Assembly (NCBI RefSeq): GCF_001945365.1 | Contig: NZ_MSTQ01000002.1 | Span: 310,001-374,000, forward strand | Direction of reading: 5' to 3' | Length of the DNA: 64,000 bases | Source of the DNA: Pseudomonas reinekei | Lineage (GTDB): Bacteria > Pseudomonadota > Gammaproteobacteria > Pseudomonadales > Pseudomonadaceae | In this document: positions 47,252 through 55,212 of the stretch, one piece after another | Position numbering within the stretch: the stretch's first letter is position 1 | How the letters are laid out: each line of letters opens with the position of its first letter | Translations under genes and position numbers: made by a program | Notes under the pieces: model-generated | Told to the model about the DNA's origin: nothing | What the model saw: only the letters and a program-made list of their open reading frames with translations | Databases searched by the model: none

Positions 47252-47329
47252 CCCACATTTAATTATCTCTGACAAAAGAGAGCCCCCGACGCTTCTCTAC
47301 TTCCATCACAACGAACAAGGCCAAGACCA

Positions 47330-48544
47330 ATGATCGGCAACGATTACAGATCAACCGTACGGGCATTCATTCCGCTCACGTCAACAATGGAGGCGCACTC
47401 AGCGCAATTGACGGAAAAAAAAGACAACCGCGACCATACGCAAATGAGCCAGGTCCGTGGACACAGCAGCAGCAACATTGAAAAAATGACTCACCCTCTC
47501 GCCCAGCCTGACGACTCGGATCAATTATCTCCGTACATGATCGACTTGCTCGGTAAAACCAGAACATTAGCCTTCGCTGAAAAAGCACTTCAAGCGCCGA
47601 GAAAAAGGTTACTTGATAAACTTGGCATTGACGACACGCACCATCGAAAGCGTGAAATTCGATTATTTTCTGATCACACCGCAATTTCCAGATTCTATTC
47701 ACACGCAGTCCAACCGACTGCATTGACATTGAACGGTCGCCCTTTCCTCGAGCAGGAGCCAACCAACCCATACTTTCACGGGCAAAAAATCATCACACCT
47801 GATCCCAGGATTTTCAGGGGTGAAGAAATGTCTCGGACAATGGATTTGCTGCTCTGCAAATCCCGGGACGACAGTGAAATAGCCTTCAACAAAGCGCCAG
47901 TAGACAGACTACAGCAGTACAACAACGCAGTTTTTTTAAACGAAACCCGACGGCGCGAGAAAGAAGACCTGTCAAATAAGGCGACTTATTTTACCGAGAT
48001 GGCTGAGTTCCTGATTCAGCGGGCAAAACCGGGAGATTTCATCGTCCAGAATGCCCTTGAAAGCAGCAGCGATAAAAACACCCCGCACTTTCAGTTCATC
48101 CCTGATCAGGTTCCTCTCCCCATCTTCTCTCGTACACCGCCAGAAGAAGACAATGCCAAACCGCAAATGCTCAATTGGCATCTGCCGACGATGTGCGAGA
48201 CCGTTGACTTGCAGCAAGCTGACTGGAGAGAAAAAATCTCTCGACTTCAGGCTGCCTGTGAGCAGCTCTTGAACGATCAGCACATTAGCACCACTCCGCT
48301 CTTTAGAATGATGGGGAGTGATCAAATCAAGGTTTATCTCGTTTTCAAAAAAGACTGTTCATCCGCATGGAACATGACGCCCGAAGATGCGCTGCTATCA
48401 CCCGGATGGCTGGAAGCCTGTGGCGTCTTTATCACCCATTCCTCCAAATCCGAGGCATTCAATAACAACGGGGCGCAAAACTACTATGCAAATCACAGCG
48501 TGAGCCCAGCGCGGATCAAAACATTCTTTGACGGTACAAACTGA
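47330..48544 (+). CDS. Unrecognised 404-residue protein, possible diverged HIT/GalT-type fold
   Basis: A 404-residue soluble protein with a polar, probably disordered N-terminus of about 65 residues (many S, T, H, Q). Three blocks resemble the Ap4A phosphorylase/GalT/DUF4922 superfamily: HGQKIITPDPRIFRG near 146, a TPHFQFIPDQVPLPIF block near 254 in the place of the histidine motif, and LLSPGWLEACGVFITHSS near the end. The active-site H-x-H is not intact (only HFQ), so the enzyme may be diverged or inactive. This is a weak, motif-level resemblance. AT-rich like its upstream neighbour; AAGG lies about 10 bases before the ATG. Confidence 0.75.
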   Translation: MIGNDYRSTVRAFIPLTSTMEAHSAQLTEKKDNRDHTQMSQVRGHSSSNIEKMTHPLAQPDDSDQLSPYMIDLLGKTRTLAFAEKALQAPRKRLLDKLGIDDTHHRKREIRLFSDHTAISRFYSHAVQPTALTLNGRPFLEQEPTNPYFHGQKIITPDPRIFRGEEMSRTMDLLLCKSRDDSEIAFNKAPVDRLQQYNNAVFLNETRRREKEDLSNKATYFTEMAEFLIQRAKPGDFIVQNALESSSDKNTPHFQFIPDQVPLPIFSRTPPEEDNAKPQMLNWHLPTMCETVDLQQADWREKISRLQAACEQLLNDQHISTTPLFRMMGSDQIKVYLVFKKDCSSAWNMTPEDALLSPGWLEACGVFITHSSKSEAFNNNGAQNYYANHSVSPARIKTFFDGTN

Positions 48545-48618
48545 CCAAATTGCTTCAAGACATCGCGATCCTCCAAAGCGCGGCGACGTACTCGCTGCGC
48601 CTTGCGTATCTTCACCGC

Positions 48619-49512
48619 TTATTGGGTGACAGGTCGTCGAAGCATCAGGCTCCAGCCCTGCTGCATTCCTGCAGCGGCCAACAAAATTGCGGCGACCCCG
48701 ACCCATTGCAGCAACACCAGACGGTGGTCAAAGGCAAACCAGTCGACAAAGATCGCCGCGATCGGGTAGATGAATGACAACGCGCCCGTTAATGCGGTCG
48801 GCAACTTCTGGATCGCGCCGTACAACAGCACGTACATCACGCCCGTATGTACGATGCCCAGTGTAATCAGGCTGGCCCACGCATTCGGCGCCTGTGGCAT
48901 TGCCGAAAAGTGTGCAAAAGGCGCGAGTAGCAGCACACCGGTGCTGACCTGAATCAGCGCGATCAGATGCGGCGGAGTGCCCGTCAGGCGCTTGATAATC
49001 AACGCGGCGATCGCATAAAGAAATGCCGCACCCAACGCCAGTGCGATGCCCAGCAGGTATTCGTCGCCACTTTCGCCCTGCCCTCCATGGGCGCTGACAA
49101 TCGCCAACATCCCGAGAAACGACACCCCCAACCACGCCAGTTTCGTCAGGGTAATTTTCTCGTTGAGGAACATCGCCGCAAGGCCGACCAGCATGAACGG
49201 CTGAACGTTATAAACCGCAGTGCCGATGGCAATCGAAGCACGAGAATAAGAGGCGAACAACAGCACCCAGTTGCCGACAATTGCCACACCGCTGAGAACG
49301 GCCAGCAGGAACGTGGTACGGGTCAGAATCCCGGGACGCAGGAAGCCAAACGCTGCACAAATCAGCAACAAGGTGCCGGCCCCGAACACACAGCGCCAGA
49401 ACACCACCTCCAGTACCGGTAGTCCTGAAATCAGTACGAACCAGCCGATGGTTCCGGAGATCAGCATGGCGGCGGTCATTTCGAACGAGCCGCGACGTAT
49501 TGTTTTGTCCAT
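48619..49512 (-). CDS. EamA family transporter (DMT superfamily)
   Basis: 297 residues with about ten hydrophobic segments in two EamA halves; ISGLPVLEVVFWRCVFGAG opens the first and GIVHTGVMYVLLYGAIQKLPTALTGALSFIYPIAAI (typical LSFIYP block) the second. It likely exports an amino acid or metabolite. It is divergent from an Lrp/AsnC regulator gene about 135 bases away, the standard arrangement for a regulator and its exporter. Confidence 0.92.
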   Translation of the reverse strand: MDKTIRRGSFEMTAAMLISGTIGWFVLISGLPVLEVVFWRCVFGAGTLLLICAAFGFLRPGILTRTTFLLAVLSGVAIVGNWVLLFASYSRASIAIGTAVYNVQPFMLVGLAAMFLNEKITLTKLAWLGVSFLGMLAIVSAHGGQGESGDEYLLGIALALGAAFLYAIAALIIKRLTGTPPHLIALIQVSTGVLLLAPFAHFSAMPQAPNAWASLITLGIVHTGVMYVLLYGAIQKLPTALTGALSFIYPIAAIFVDWFAFDHRLVLLQWVGVAAILLAAAGMQQGWSLMLRRPVTQ

Positions 49513-49647
49513 CTTCAGACTCCTTTGTTGATGGGCAAATTATGCCGATCCGCTTCGGCGCTTCTCCAGCGCAAAAATAAGGCTAAACTCGACATCTGCC
49601 TTTCATGCGAAGGCATTTCCTACGATCTGCCTAATAGAGGTTTCGTC

Positions 49648-50085
49648 ATGACAGATGACATCGACCAGGTGCTGATCACGGCATTGATGGAAGACTCGCG
49701 ACGCTCGCTCAAGGCCTTGGCGCAAATCAGCGGTTTGTCTTCACCGAGCGTTGCCGAGCGCCTGCGGCGCCTCGAAGAGCGTGGGGTGCTCAGGGGTTAC
49801 ACCGTGGAAATCGACCCGAAATACTTCGGTTACCAACTCCAGGCCATCGTGCGCATTCGCCCGCTGCCAGGCCAGCTTCACGAGGTGGAACGGCAAATCA
49901 TGGCCATACCCGAGTTCACTGAGTGCGACAAAGTCACCGGCGACGACTGCTTCATTGCGCGCCTGCACGTCCGCTCGATGGAGCAATTAGACACCTTGCT
50001 CGATCGCCTCAACACCCACGCGGAAACCAACACCGCCATCGTCAAGAAGACCCCGGTCAAGCGCCGCTTGCCGCCGATGGCATAG
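49648..50085 (+). CDS. Lrp/AsnC family transcriptional regulator
   Basis: 145 residues from the ATG of MTDDIDQVLITALMED, preceded by AGAGG; the open frame goes back to 49525 without homology. The N-terminal helix-turn-helix is LKALAQISGLSSPSVAERLRRLEERG (in parts), and the C-terminal RAM domain begins YQLQAIVRIRPLPG and ends DTLLDRLNTHAETNTAIV. It senses amino acids and is the likely regulator of the divergent EamA exporter. Confidence 0.93.
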   Translation: MTDDIDQVLITALMEDSRRSLKALAQISGLSSPSVAERLRRLEERGVLRGYTVEIDPKYFGYQLQAIVRIRPLPGQLHEVERQIMAIPEFTECDKVTGDDCFIARLHVRSMEQLDTLLDRLNTHAETNTAIVKKTPVKRRLPPMA

Positions 50086-50157
50086 AGGCTTTGAGCATAA
50101 GTCTCTGCAAACCTGGCTAAAACGACGCCTGTAGAATCGGTCCCCAAACCCGAGAAC

Positions 50158-50185
50158 GAAAAAACCCGCCGAAGCGGGTTTTTTT
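50158..50185. terminator. Bidirectional terminator between lrp-type and yccA genes
   Basis: AAAAAACCCGC - CGAA - GCGGGTTTTTTT, between two convergent stop codons. Confidence 0.88.
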
Positions 50186-50199
50186 GTCAGTGCCGACGA

Positions 50200-50871
50200 T
50201 TAGTCATCGCGGCTCATGATACCGAACAGCTGCAACAAGCTGACGAACAGGTTGTAGATCGATACATACAGGCTGATGGTCGCCATGATGTAGTTGCGCT
50301 CGCCGCCATGGATGATCGCGCTGGTCTGGAACAGGATGCAAACCGAGGAGAACAGCACAAAACCTGCGCTGATCGCCAGTTGCAGGCCGCTGATCTGGAA
50401 GAAGAAGCTCGCCAGCGTTGCACCCAGCAGAACGAAGAAGCCTGCAGTGATAAAGCCGCCAAGGAAGCTCATGTCCTTACGGGTGATCAGCACGTAGGCC
50501 GACAAGCCGCCGAACACCAGTGCCGTCATCGCGAATGCCGAGCTGACGACTTCAGCGCCGCCTTGCATGCCAAGGTAACGGTTGAGGATCGGGCCGAGCA
50601 GGAAACCCATGAAACCGGTCAGGGCAAATGCCGACACCAGGCCCCAGGCGGAATCACGGAGTTTGTTGGTGAGGAAGAAAAGACCGTAGAAGCCGATCAG
50701 CACCACGAAAATATTCGGGTAGCCAACACGCATCTGCTGGGCAACGAAAGCCATTACACCGCTGAATGCGAGAGTCAGGGCGAGCAAGCCGTATGTGTTG
50801 CGCAGGACGCGGCTAACCTCTAGCTGCTCAACCTGCACGCTGTTATTAACTGCGTAATCCTGTTCGCGCAT
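50200..50871 (-). CDS. Bax inhibitor-1/YccA family membrane protein
   Basis: 223 residues with seven hydrophobic segments and charged N-terminus (REQDYAVNNSVQVEQLEVSRVLRNTYG). The segments LALTLAFSGVMAFVAQQ, GFMGFLLGPILNRYL and LGATLASFFFQISGLQLAISAG are typical of BI-1/YccA. E. coli YccA modulates FtsH; related proteins leak calcium or protons. No soluble partner gene is adjacent. The 5' side faces tRNA-Ser. Confidence 0.9.
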   Translation of the reverse strand: MREQDYAVNNSVQVEQLEVSRVLRNTYGLLALTLAFSGVMAFVAQQMRVGYPNIFVVLIGFYGLFFLTNKLRDSAWGLVSAFALTGFMGFLLGPILNRYLGMQGGAEVVSSAFAMTALVFGGLSAYVLITRKDMSFLGGFITAGFFVLLGATLASFFFQISGLQLAISAGFVLFSSVCILFQTSAIIHGGERNYIMATISLYVSIYNLFVSLLQLFGIMSRDD

Positions 50872-50948
50872 GGCGACACTCCTGTTGGTTTGAAACGTTC
50901 AGTCGCAAAGATCATAACAGACGCCCTGTAACAAGCTATGCAGAGAGT

Positions 50949-50976
50949 TTGACAGTGTGTTTCATTCAGGTATTAT
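50949..50976 (+). promoter_or_regulatory. Sigma-70 promoter of tRNA-Ser
   Basis: TTGACA (50949-50954), a 16-base spacer, and TATTAT (50971-50976), 18 bases before the first base of the tRNA. Confidence 0.75.
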
Positions 50977-50994
50977 GGCGCCCGCAACGCAAAC

Positions 50995-51082
50995 GGAGGT
51001 GTGGCCGAGTGGTTTAAGGCAACGGTCTTGAAAACCGTCGACTGTAACAGGTCCATGAGTTCGAATCCCATCGCCTCCGCCA
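50995..51082 (+). tRNA. tRNA-Ser (UGA anticodon)
   Basis: 88 bases including CCA. Acceptor stem GGAGGTG pairs with CGCCTCC (one G-U), the discriminator is G, and CCA is encoded. The anticodon loop CTTGAAA (51027-51033) holds TGA; the stem is ACGGT/ACCGT. A long variable arm (class II) follows, as expected for serine. In the T arm, ATGAG pairs with CCCAT, leaving one A-C mismatch. Confidence 0.95.
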
Positions 51083-51089
51083 TCTTTAT

Positions 51090-51123
51090 ACGACAAAGCC
51101 CTGATTATTCAGGGCTTTGTCGT
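51090..51123 (+). terminator. Hairpin terminator downstream of tRNA-Ser
   Basis: ACGACAAAGCCCTGA (51090-51104), loop TTAT, TCAGGGCTTTGTCGT (51109-51123): 15-base perfect arms. Little T run follows, but the position after a tRNA makes a terminator likely. Confidence 0.75.
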
Positions 51124-51431
51124 TTCTGGCACTCAGGAATTTTGCTCCTCTCTCTATGGATCGTTTCCGCATCTATTCGGGCATTTCCGCAACCCAACCC
51201 TTCTGACACCGTTAAGTTGGTGCTAAACAAATCAAACTAAGCACAGCGCGTCGGTAGCATTGAATGCTCAGTAGACCGCTTTCGGCCAAAAGCAGCCATC
51301 GAATTGCTACAATATCAAGGGCGATTCAAAGGTTCAGGGGCCGCGGTTTAGCAGAAGTCTGCAATTGTGCTTGCACCCGCATGACGGAGGAAGCGATCGA
51401 AGCTTGCAGAGCTTACAAGGACGCGTTGGCA
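51124..51431. other. Gene-poor junction between tRNA-Ser and accessory region
   Basis: About 300 bases without a convincing gene. A short plus-strand frame continues into the antisense of the LysR gene and is not convincing. The composition becomes more AT-rich (51150-51240) than the core. It is a likely left junction of acquired DNA. Confidence 0.5.
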
Positions 51432-52361
51432 CTATATGAGGCTGCCTGCGAACCGGGTGCTGAGACGCTCGCGGCGGAAGTATTCAGTATAAAAATCAAT
51501 GAAGGCGCGTGTCTTCAACGGTTGGAGCGCACGGCCTGAATAGTAGAGCGAGATCGATCCGGCATCGGCATACCACTTCGGGAGGATACGTTCGAGCGCA
51601 CCGCTTTCCAGATGCGGCAACACATCGGGCACAGCCAGCAACGCGATGCCGAGCCCCGCGATCGCTGCTTGCGCCATGGGGAAGGCGTCGCTCATCACGA
51701 TCGTCTCGTTGAGCAGCGCGTGCTCTTCGCACCCCTGGGCGTCACGCATCATCCATTGCCTAACCCGACCCGAATTCGAAGACCGCATCAGTATCCCCGC
51801 ATGATCGACCAGATCGGCAGGACTTGTCGGTCGCCGCCGCTCGTCAAAATAGCTGGGCGATGCGACCGCGATAACGTGCACCGGTGCCAGCGTCGTCGCA
51901 ACGATGCCTGGATTGAGGTCGAAGCCACCACCGATCGCGACGTCGAAGCCTTCCGCAATCAAGTCGACCCTGCGGCTATCGAAATGCCAGTCAGGTCTAA
52001 CGCCCGGATAGCGCGCCAGAAAATCGGGCAATGCGGGAAGAACGTATCCCATGGCGAACGACAAACTCATGCTGACCTTCAGAACGCCGACAGCTTCACC
52101 CTTCGTTTGTGATGCCCCATCAATAGCCCCCTGAAGGTGGTTCAGGCTTTCTCCGATGCTTGCCAGAAAAGACTCCCCCGCTTCGGTCAATGTTAACTTC
52201 CGCGTCGAGCGGTGAAACAGCCGAATGCCGAGGTTCCGCTCCAGCATCGCAACATTGCGGCTGACGGCAGCCGGAGTCATCGAGAGACGCCGCGCAGCCC
52301 CGGAAAAGCTGCTTGCTTCTGCGCTTCGGACGAACGCTTCAAGGTTTGCAAGGGTTTCCAT
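51432..52361 (-). CDS. LysR-type regulator of accessory cluster
   Basis: 309 residues from the ATG of METLANLEAFVRSAE; two codons upstream a GTG is possible. The N-terminal helix-turn-helix (SSFSGAARRLSMTPAAVSRNVA in parts) and LGIRLFHRSTRKLTLTEAG are the classic LysR start; IAGLGIALLAVPDV is the distal domain. It belongs to the subgroup often beside oxidoreductase genes. The genes 52535-54556 run divergently from it and are its likely targets. Confidence 0.9.
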   Translation of the reverse strand: METLANLEAFVRSAEASSFSGAARRLSMTPAAVSRNVAMLERNLGIRLFHRSTRKLTLTEAGESFLASIGESLNHLQGAIDGASQTKGEAVGVLKVSMSLSFAMGYVLPALPDFLARYPGVRPDWHFDSRRVDLIAEGFDVAIGGGFDLNPGIVATTLAPVHVIAVASPSYFDERRRPTSPADLVDHAGILMRSSNSGRVRQWMMRDAQGCEEHALLNETIVMSDAFPMAQAAIAGLGIALLAVPDVLPHLESGALERILPKWYADAGSISLYYSGRALQPLKTRAFIDFYTEYFRRERLSTRFAGSLI

Positions 52362-52534
52362 AATCACCAGTCTTCAAGCATTGATTGAAACTAAAACAAC
52401 CCATTCATGACTTATCCTGAGTCTATTTTCCAGCAATACTCGGTTCAACAGCAACACCGGATTTCTGCGACGCCAGCAGCATCAGGTCAAGGATGGAGTA
52501 GAAGGACCGCTAACTGGCCGGGAAGGACTGGATC

Positions 52535-52774
52535 ATGACCGTTGGAATCATCGGAGCCAATATCGAAGGTGCGTTTGCCATGGCGCTCGGTAAGGCAGGC
52601 AACGAAGCCGTGATCGATCTCGTCTCCCTCTCGATAGGCGGCCAACTGATTCAGTTCCCCCGGCGGTCCATTGCCTGCTCTCAACCTCGTCAAGTTCAAC
52701 TGAGCATCGCTGCGCCAACCTCTTATTTCATCGGAAGTACCGCGCGGCGTCCGAGCCCGGAGACAATATCGTGA
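52535..52774 (+). pseudogene. Truncated NADP-binding oxidoreductase (F420-dependent reductase type)
   Basis: 79 codons. The first 25 residues (MTVGIIGANIEGAFAMALG, then KAGNEAVI) copy the N-terminal dinucleotide-binding motif of the NADPH-dependent F420 reductase-like proteins, but the motif is short by one glycine (GANIEG) and the rest of the frame bears no resemblance and ends early. It is best read as a decayed remnant, overlapping the start of the next gene by four bases. Confidence 0.5.
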
Positions 52775-53724
52775 CAAAAATCATTCAGATGCGGTCGATC
52801 GGCGGTCCCTCCGTCCTGCAGATCATCGAAAGGGAGCTCAGCGCGCCGCGCGCCGGCGAGGTGAGGCTCGCACAAGACGCGATAGGCCTCAACTTCGTCG
52901 ATACGATGATACGAAAGGGCCAATATCCGATGGCGTTGCCGGCGGCCCCCGGTTTCGAAGCGGCTGGAACAATCACCGAGGTCGGACCGGGCGTGGAGGG
53001 GCTGTCGGTCGGTGACCGCGTTGCTTATTTCTTTGCTGAAAGCGCATATGCCACCGAGAGGATCATCTCGACCGCACCGCTCATTCGCCTGCCTGCCGAT
53101 ATCTCGAACGAGACAGCGGCGACGTTTCTGGCAAAGGGTGGATCGGCATGGATGGGGCTGCGCGGGCTCCACGATATCAAATCCACCGACACGGTGCTGA
53201 TACTGGGCGCATCGGGAAGCGTGGGCGCCATCCTGTCTCGCTGGGCGAAGTCACTCGGCGCAACGGTTATCGGTGTGGCCGGATCGCCTGACAAGTTCGA
53301 CAAGGTCGCGGCAGGTGCTACTTATGCCTTCCACACTGGAGAGCCGGACATCGCCGCCAGGATCCGTGCGATCGCACCAGACGGTGTCGATGTCGTCTAT
53401 GACCTGGTGGGGCAGGCAACTTTCGCGCTGGGCGCGGCTAGCATCCGCGACGGTGGTGTGATTGCTGCGATCGGAGCCGCGTCGGGCCAGCCCGCGCCAT
53501 CCTACGATCTCGCGCGACGCGGCGTGGATGTTCGCAGCGGCGGTTCACCGCAATATGTGCGCGGACCGGCCGTCGAAATCGCGACCTCGCAGTTATGGGA
53601 TGCGATGCGCTCCGGCATTTTCAGCGATCTCGAAACGGCCCGCTATCCGTTCGACGAGATAGCCCGCGCACATGACGACATGGACAACCGCCGCCTGAGC
53701 GGTCTGCCCGTCCTGATCGCCTGA
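52771..53724 (+). CDS. Zinc-independent quinone oxidoreductase (QOR-like MDR protein)
   Basis: 317 residues from a GTG. The MDR fold shows GLNFVDTMIRKGQYP, PGFEAAGTITEVGPGVEGL, the Rossmann loop ILGASGSVGAI and YDLVGQATFALGA, typical of NADPH:quinone oxidoreductases. The cysteines of zinc-binding relatives are missing. It reduces quinones or alpha,beta-unsaturated carbonyls with NADPH. Codon use looks unlike the core genes and more like an alphaproteobacterium, so transfer is likely. An SDR follows after two strong GC hairpins at 53736-53779. Confidence 0.92.
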   Translation: MTKIIQMRSIGGPSVLQIIERELSAPRAGEVRLAQDAIGLNFVDTMIRKGQYPMALPAAPGFEAAGTITEVGPGVEGLSVGDRVAYFFAESAYATERIISTAPLIRLPADISNETAATFLAKGGSAWMGLRGLHDIKSTDTVLILGASGSVGAILSRWAKSLGATVIGVAGSPDKFDKVAAGATYAFHTGEPDIAARIRAIAPDGVDVVYDLVGQATFALGAASIRDGGVIAAIGAASGQPAPSYDLARRGVDVRSGGSPQYVRGPAVEIATSQLWDAMRSGIFSDLETARYPFDEIARAHDDMDNRRLSGLPVLIA

Positions 53725-53818
53725 CCCGGAACAATCGTGCGGCGGCAGGCCGCACGGACGCCCGCCGCGTCGCGGCGGGGCGAAACATGTCCCCTGTCGA
53801 CACAAAGAGGAATGATTG

Positions 53819-54556
53819 ATGAGTGAACTAACTGGTAAACGCGCTCTAGTGACCGGCGCGTCGCGCGGCATCGGAGCGGCGATCGCGATCGCGCTGGCTG
53901 AAAAGGGAGCAGATGTCGCGATTACATACGAACGCGCCGCCGATCGGGCAGCGCAAGTTGTGGCGACAATCGAGGGCAAAGGGCGCAAGGCGTTGGCGAT
54001 CCAGGCCGACAGCATGGACCCCGAGGCGGTCAAACGGTCGGTCAATGAGGCCGCTCAGGCATTGGGCGGTCTCGACATCCTGGTGAACAACGCGGCGATT
54101 GCGATTTACAAGGACGTGGCGGACTTCACCGTCGCCGAGATCGACGCACTTTTCGCTGTCAATGCGCGCTCACCGATCTTGGCATCTCAAGCCGCCATGC
54201 CTTACCTCAGCCAGGGCGGCCGGATTGTCACAATTGGTTCCGCAGGCGCTGAACGGATCGTCGGACCGTCGACGGTCTATTCTATGACCAAATCGGCGCT
54301 TCAATCCTTCACCCGCGGTCTGGCGCGAGAGCTTGGGCCCCGCGACATCACCGTCAACCTCATCCAGCCAGGATCGACCAACACGGAGATGAACCCGGCC
54401 GAGGGCGAGTTCGGCGATTTCCAGCGCGCTCTAATACCGCTTGGCCGCTACGGTGAGCCGGAGGATATCGCCGCTGCAGTGGCATTCCTCGCTTCTGGTG
54501 CGGCTAGGCAAATCACCGGAACCATCTTGACAGTTGATGGCGGCACGCTGACCTAA
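53819..54556 (+). CDS. Short-chain dehydrogenase/reductase (SDR)
   Basis: 245 residues from the ATG of MSELTGKRALVTGASRGIGA. The cofactor motif is TGASRGIG, DILVNNAAI is the second signature, and the catalytic S-Y-K appear as S in TIGSAG, YSMTK, with the C-terminal GQ-type GRYGEPEDIAAAVAFLAS and ITGTILTVDGGT. It oxidises or reduces a hydroxyl or carbonyl; the substrate is unknown. AGAGG lies upstream. It sits directly downstream of the quinone oxidoreductase. Confidence 0.93.
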   Translation: MSELTGKRALVTGASRGIGAAIAIALAEKGADVAITYERAADRAAQVVATIEGKGRKALAIQADSMDPEAVKRSVNEAAQALGGLDILVNNAAIAIYKDVADFTVAEIDALFAVNARSPILASQAAMPYLSQGGRIVTIGSAGAERIVGPSTVYSMTKSALQSFTRGLARELGPRDITVNLIQPGSTNTEMNPAEGEFGDFQRALIPLGRYGEPEDIAAAVAFLASGAARQITGTILTVDGGTLT

Positions 54557-54665
54557 GCGCCGACTAAGACATAGTGAGAAGCGGACAGCTACTTTGCCGG
54601 TTGATGTCCGCTTAACATTCCCGGACCAGATCAGCGCCGTTGTAGGTCACGTTGATAAGAACGAC

Positions 54666-54925
54666 CTAGGGTCTGCCTGAAAAGTTGGCCCTCATGCAGC
54701 GCTCGATACAGGCGAGCGTCACCATGGCTCTAAAGCTGCTGTCAGCTTGTCATATCGCGTATTTAGACGCCGCTTTTCCTTTAACCAGCCAAACAGACGC
54801 TCCACCACAGTGCGCTGGCGATATTTCGGTCGGTCGAACTGGTGCAGCAGGCCTGGGCGCGGGCGCCGATGTATGGGGCGACGGGGAATGATCGGGCGCA
54901 TGCCGTAACGAGTGCAATATAACTG
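54666..54925 (-). mobile_element. IS5-type transposase remnant, frameshifted
   Basis: On the minus strand the frame reads YCTRYGMRPIIPRR ... FDRPKYRQRTVVERLFGWLKEKRRLNTRYDKL, the DDE transposase C-terminal pattern of the IS5 family, then stops at 54719. In a neighbouring frame it continues MVTLACIERCMRANFSG to a stop at 54666, next to GGGTCTGCCTGAAAAG (54669-54684), a probable terminal inverted repeat. So the element is truncated upstream and frameshifted; it is not functional. Confidence 0.75.
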
Positions 54926-55212
54926 GGCGGACTACATCGAACGCAGGCGACCAATGATTGCCCGGTGGAGTGATCGCATTCAGGAAGCTGCGAGGGGCAA
55001 TCTGTCAGTGTCAGCAATGACGGAAAACCAGGACAGGAAAATCGTCTCGATACTCTGACCAAGGAGTAACTACCTCCCCATAGTTGACGGTGGCAACAGG
55101 CAGAAATCGGCCAGTAGCAGACACTCAGAAAGCGTCCTGAACGATCAGGTTCTCATGTAATGAAATCATCCAGCTGTCGTACCATCGGCACATCAACAAA
55201 ACGGAGGTTGAT
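54926..55212. other. Gene-free junction between IS5 remnant and FAD oxidoreductase gene
   Basis: About 290 bases with no credible frame. GGAGG precedes the next ATG. The part 55083-55130 resembles sequence often seen beside insertion sequences, but I cannot place it. Confidence 0.4.

Noticed and set aside
51264..51539. 91-codon plus-strand frame ending inside the LysR gene
   Set aside because: Its last third is antisense to the LysR C-terminus, it has no clear ribosome binding site and no recognisable motif; kept as part of the junction region.
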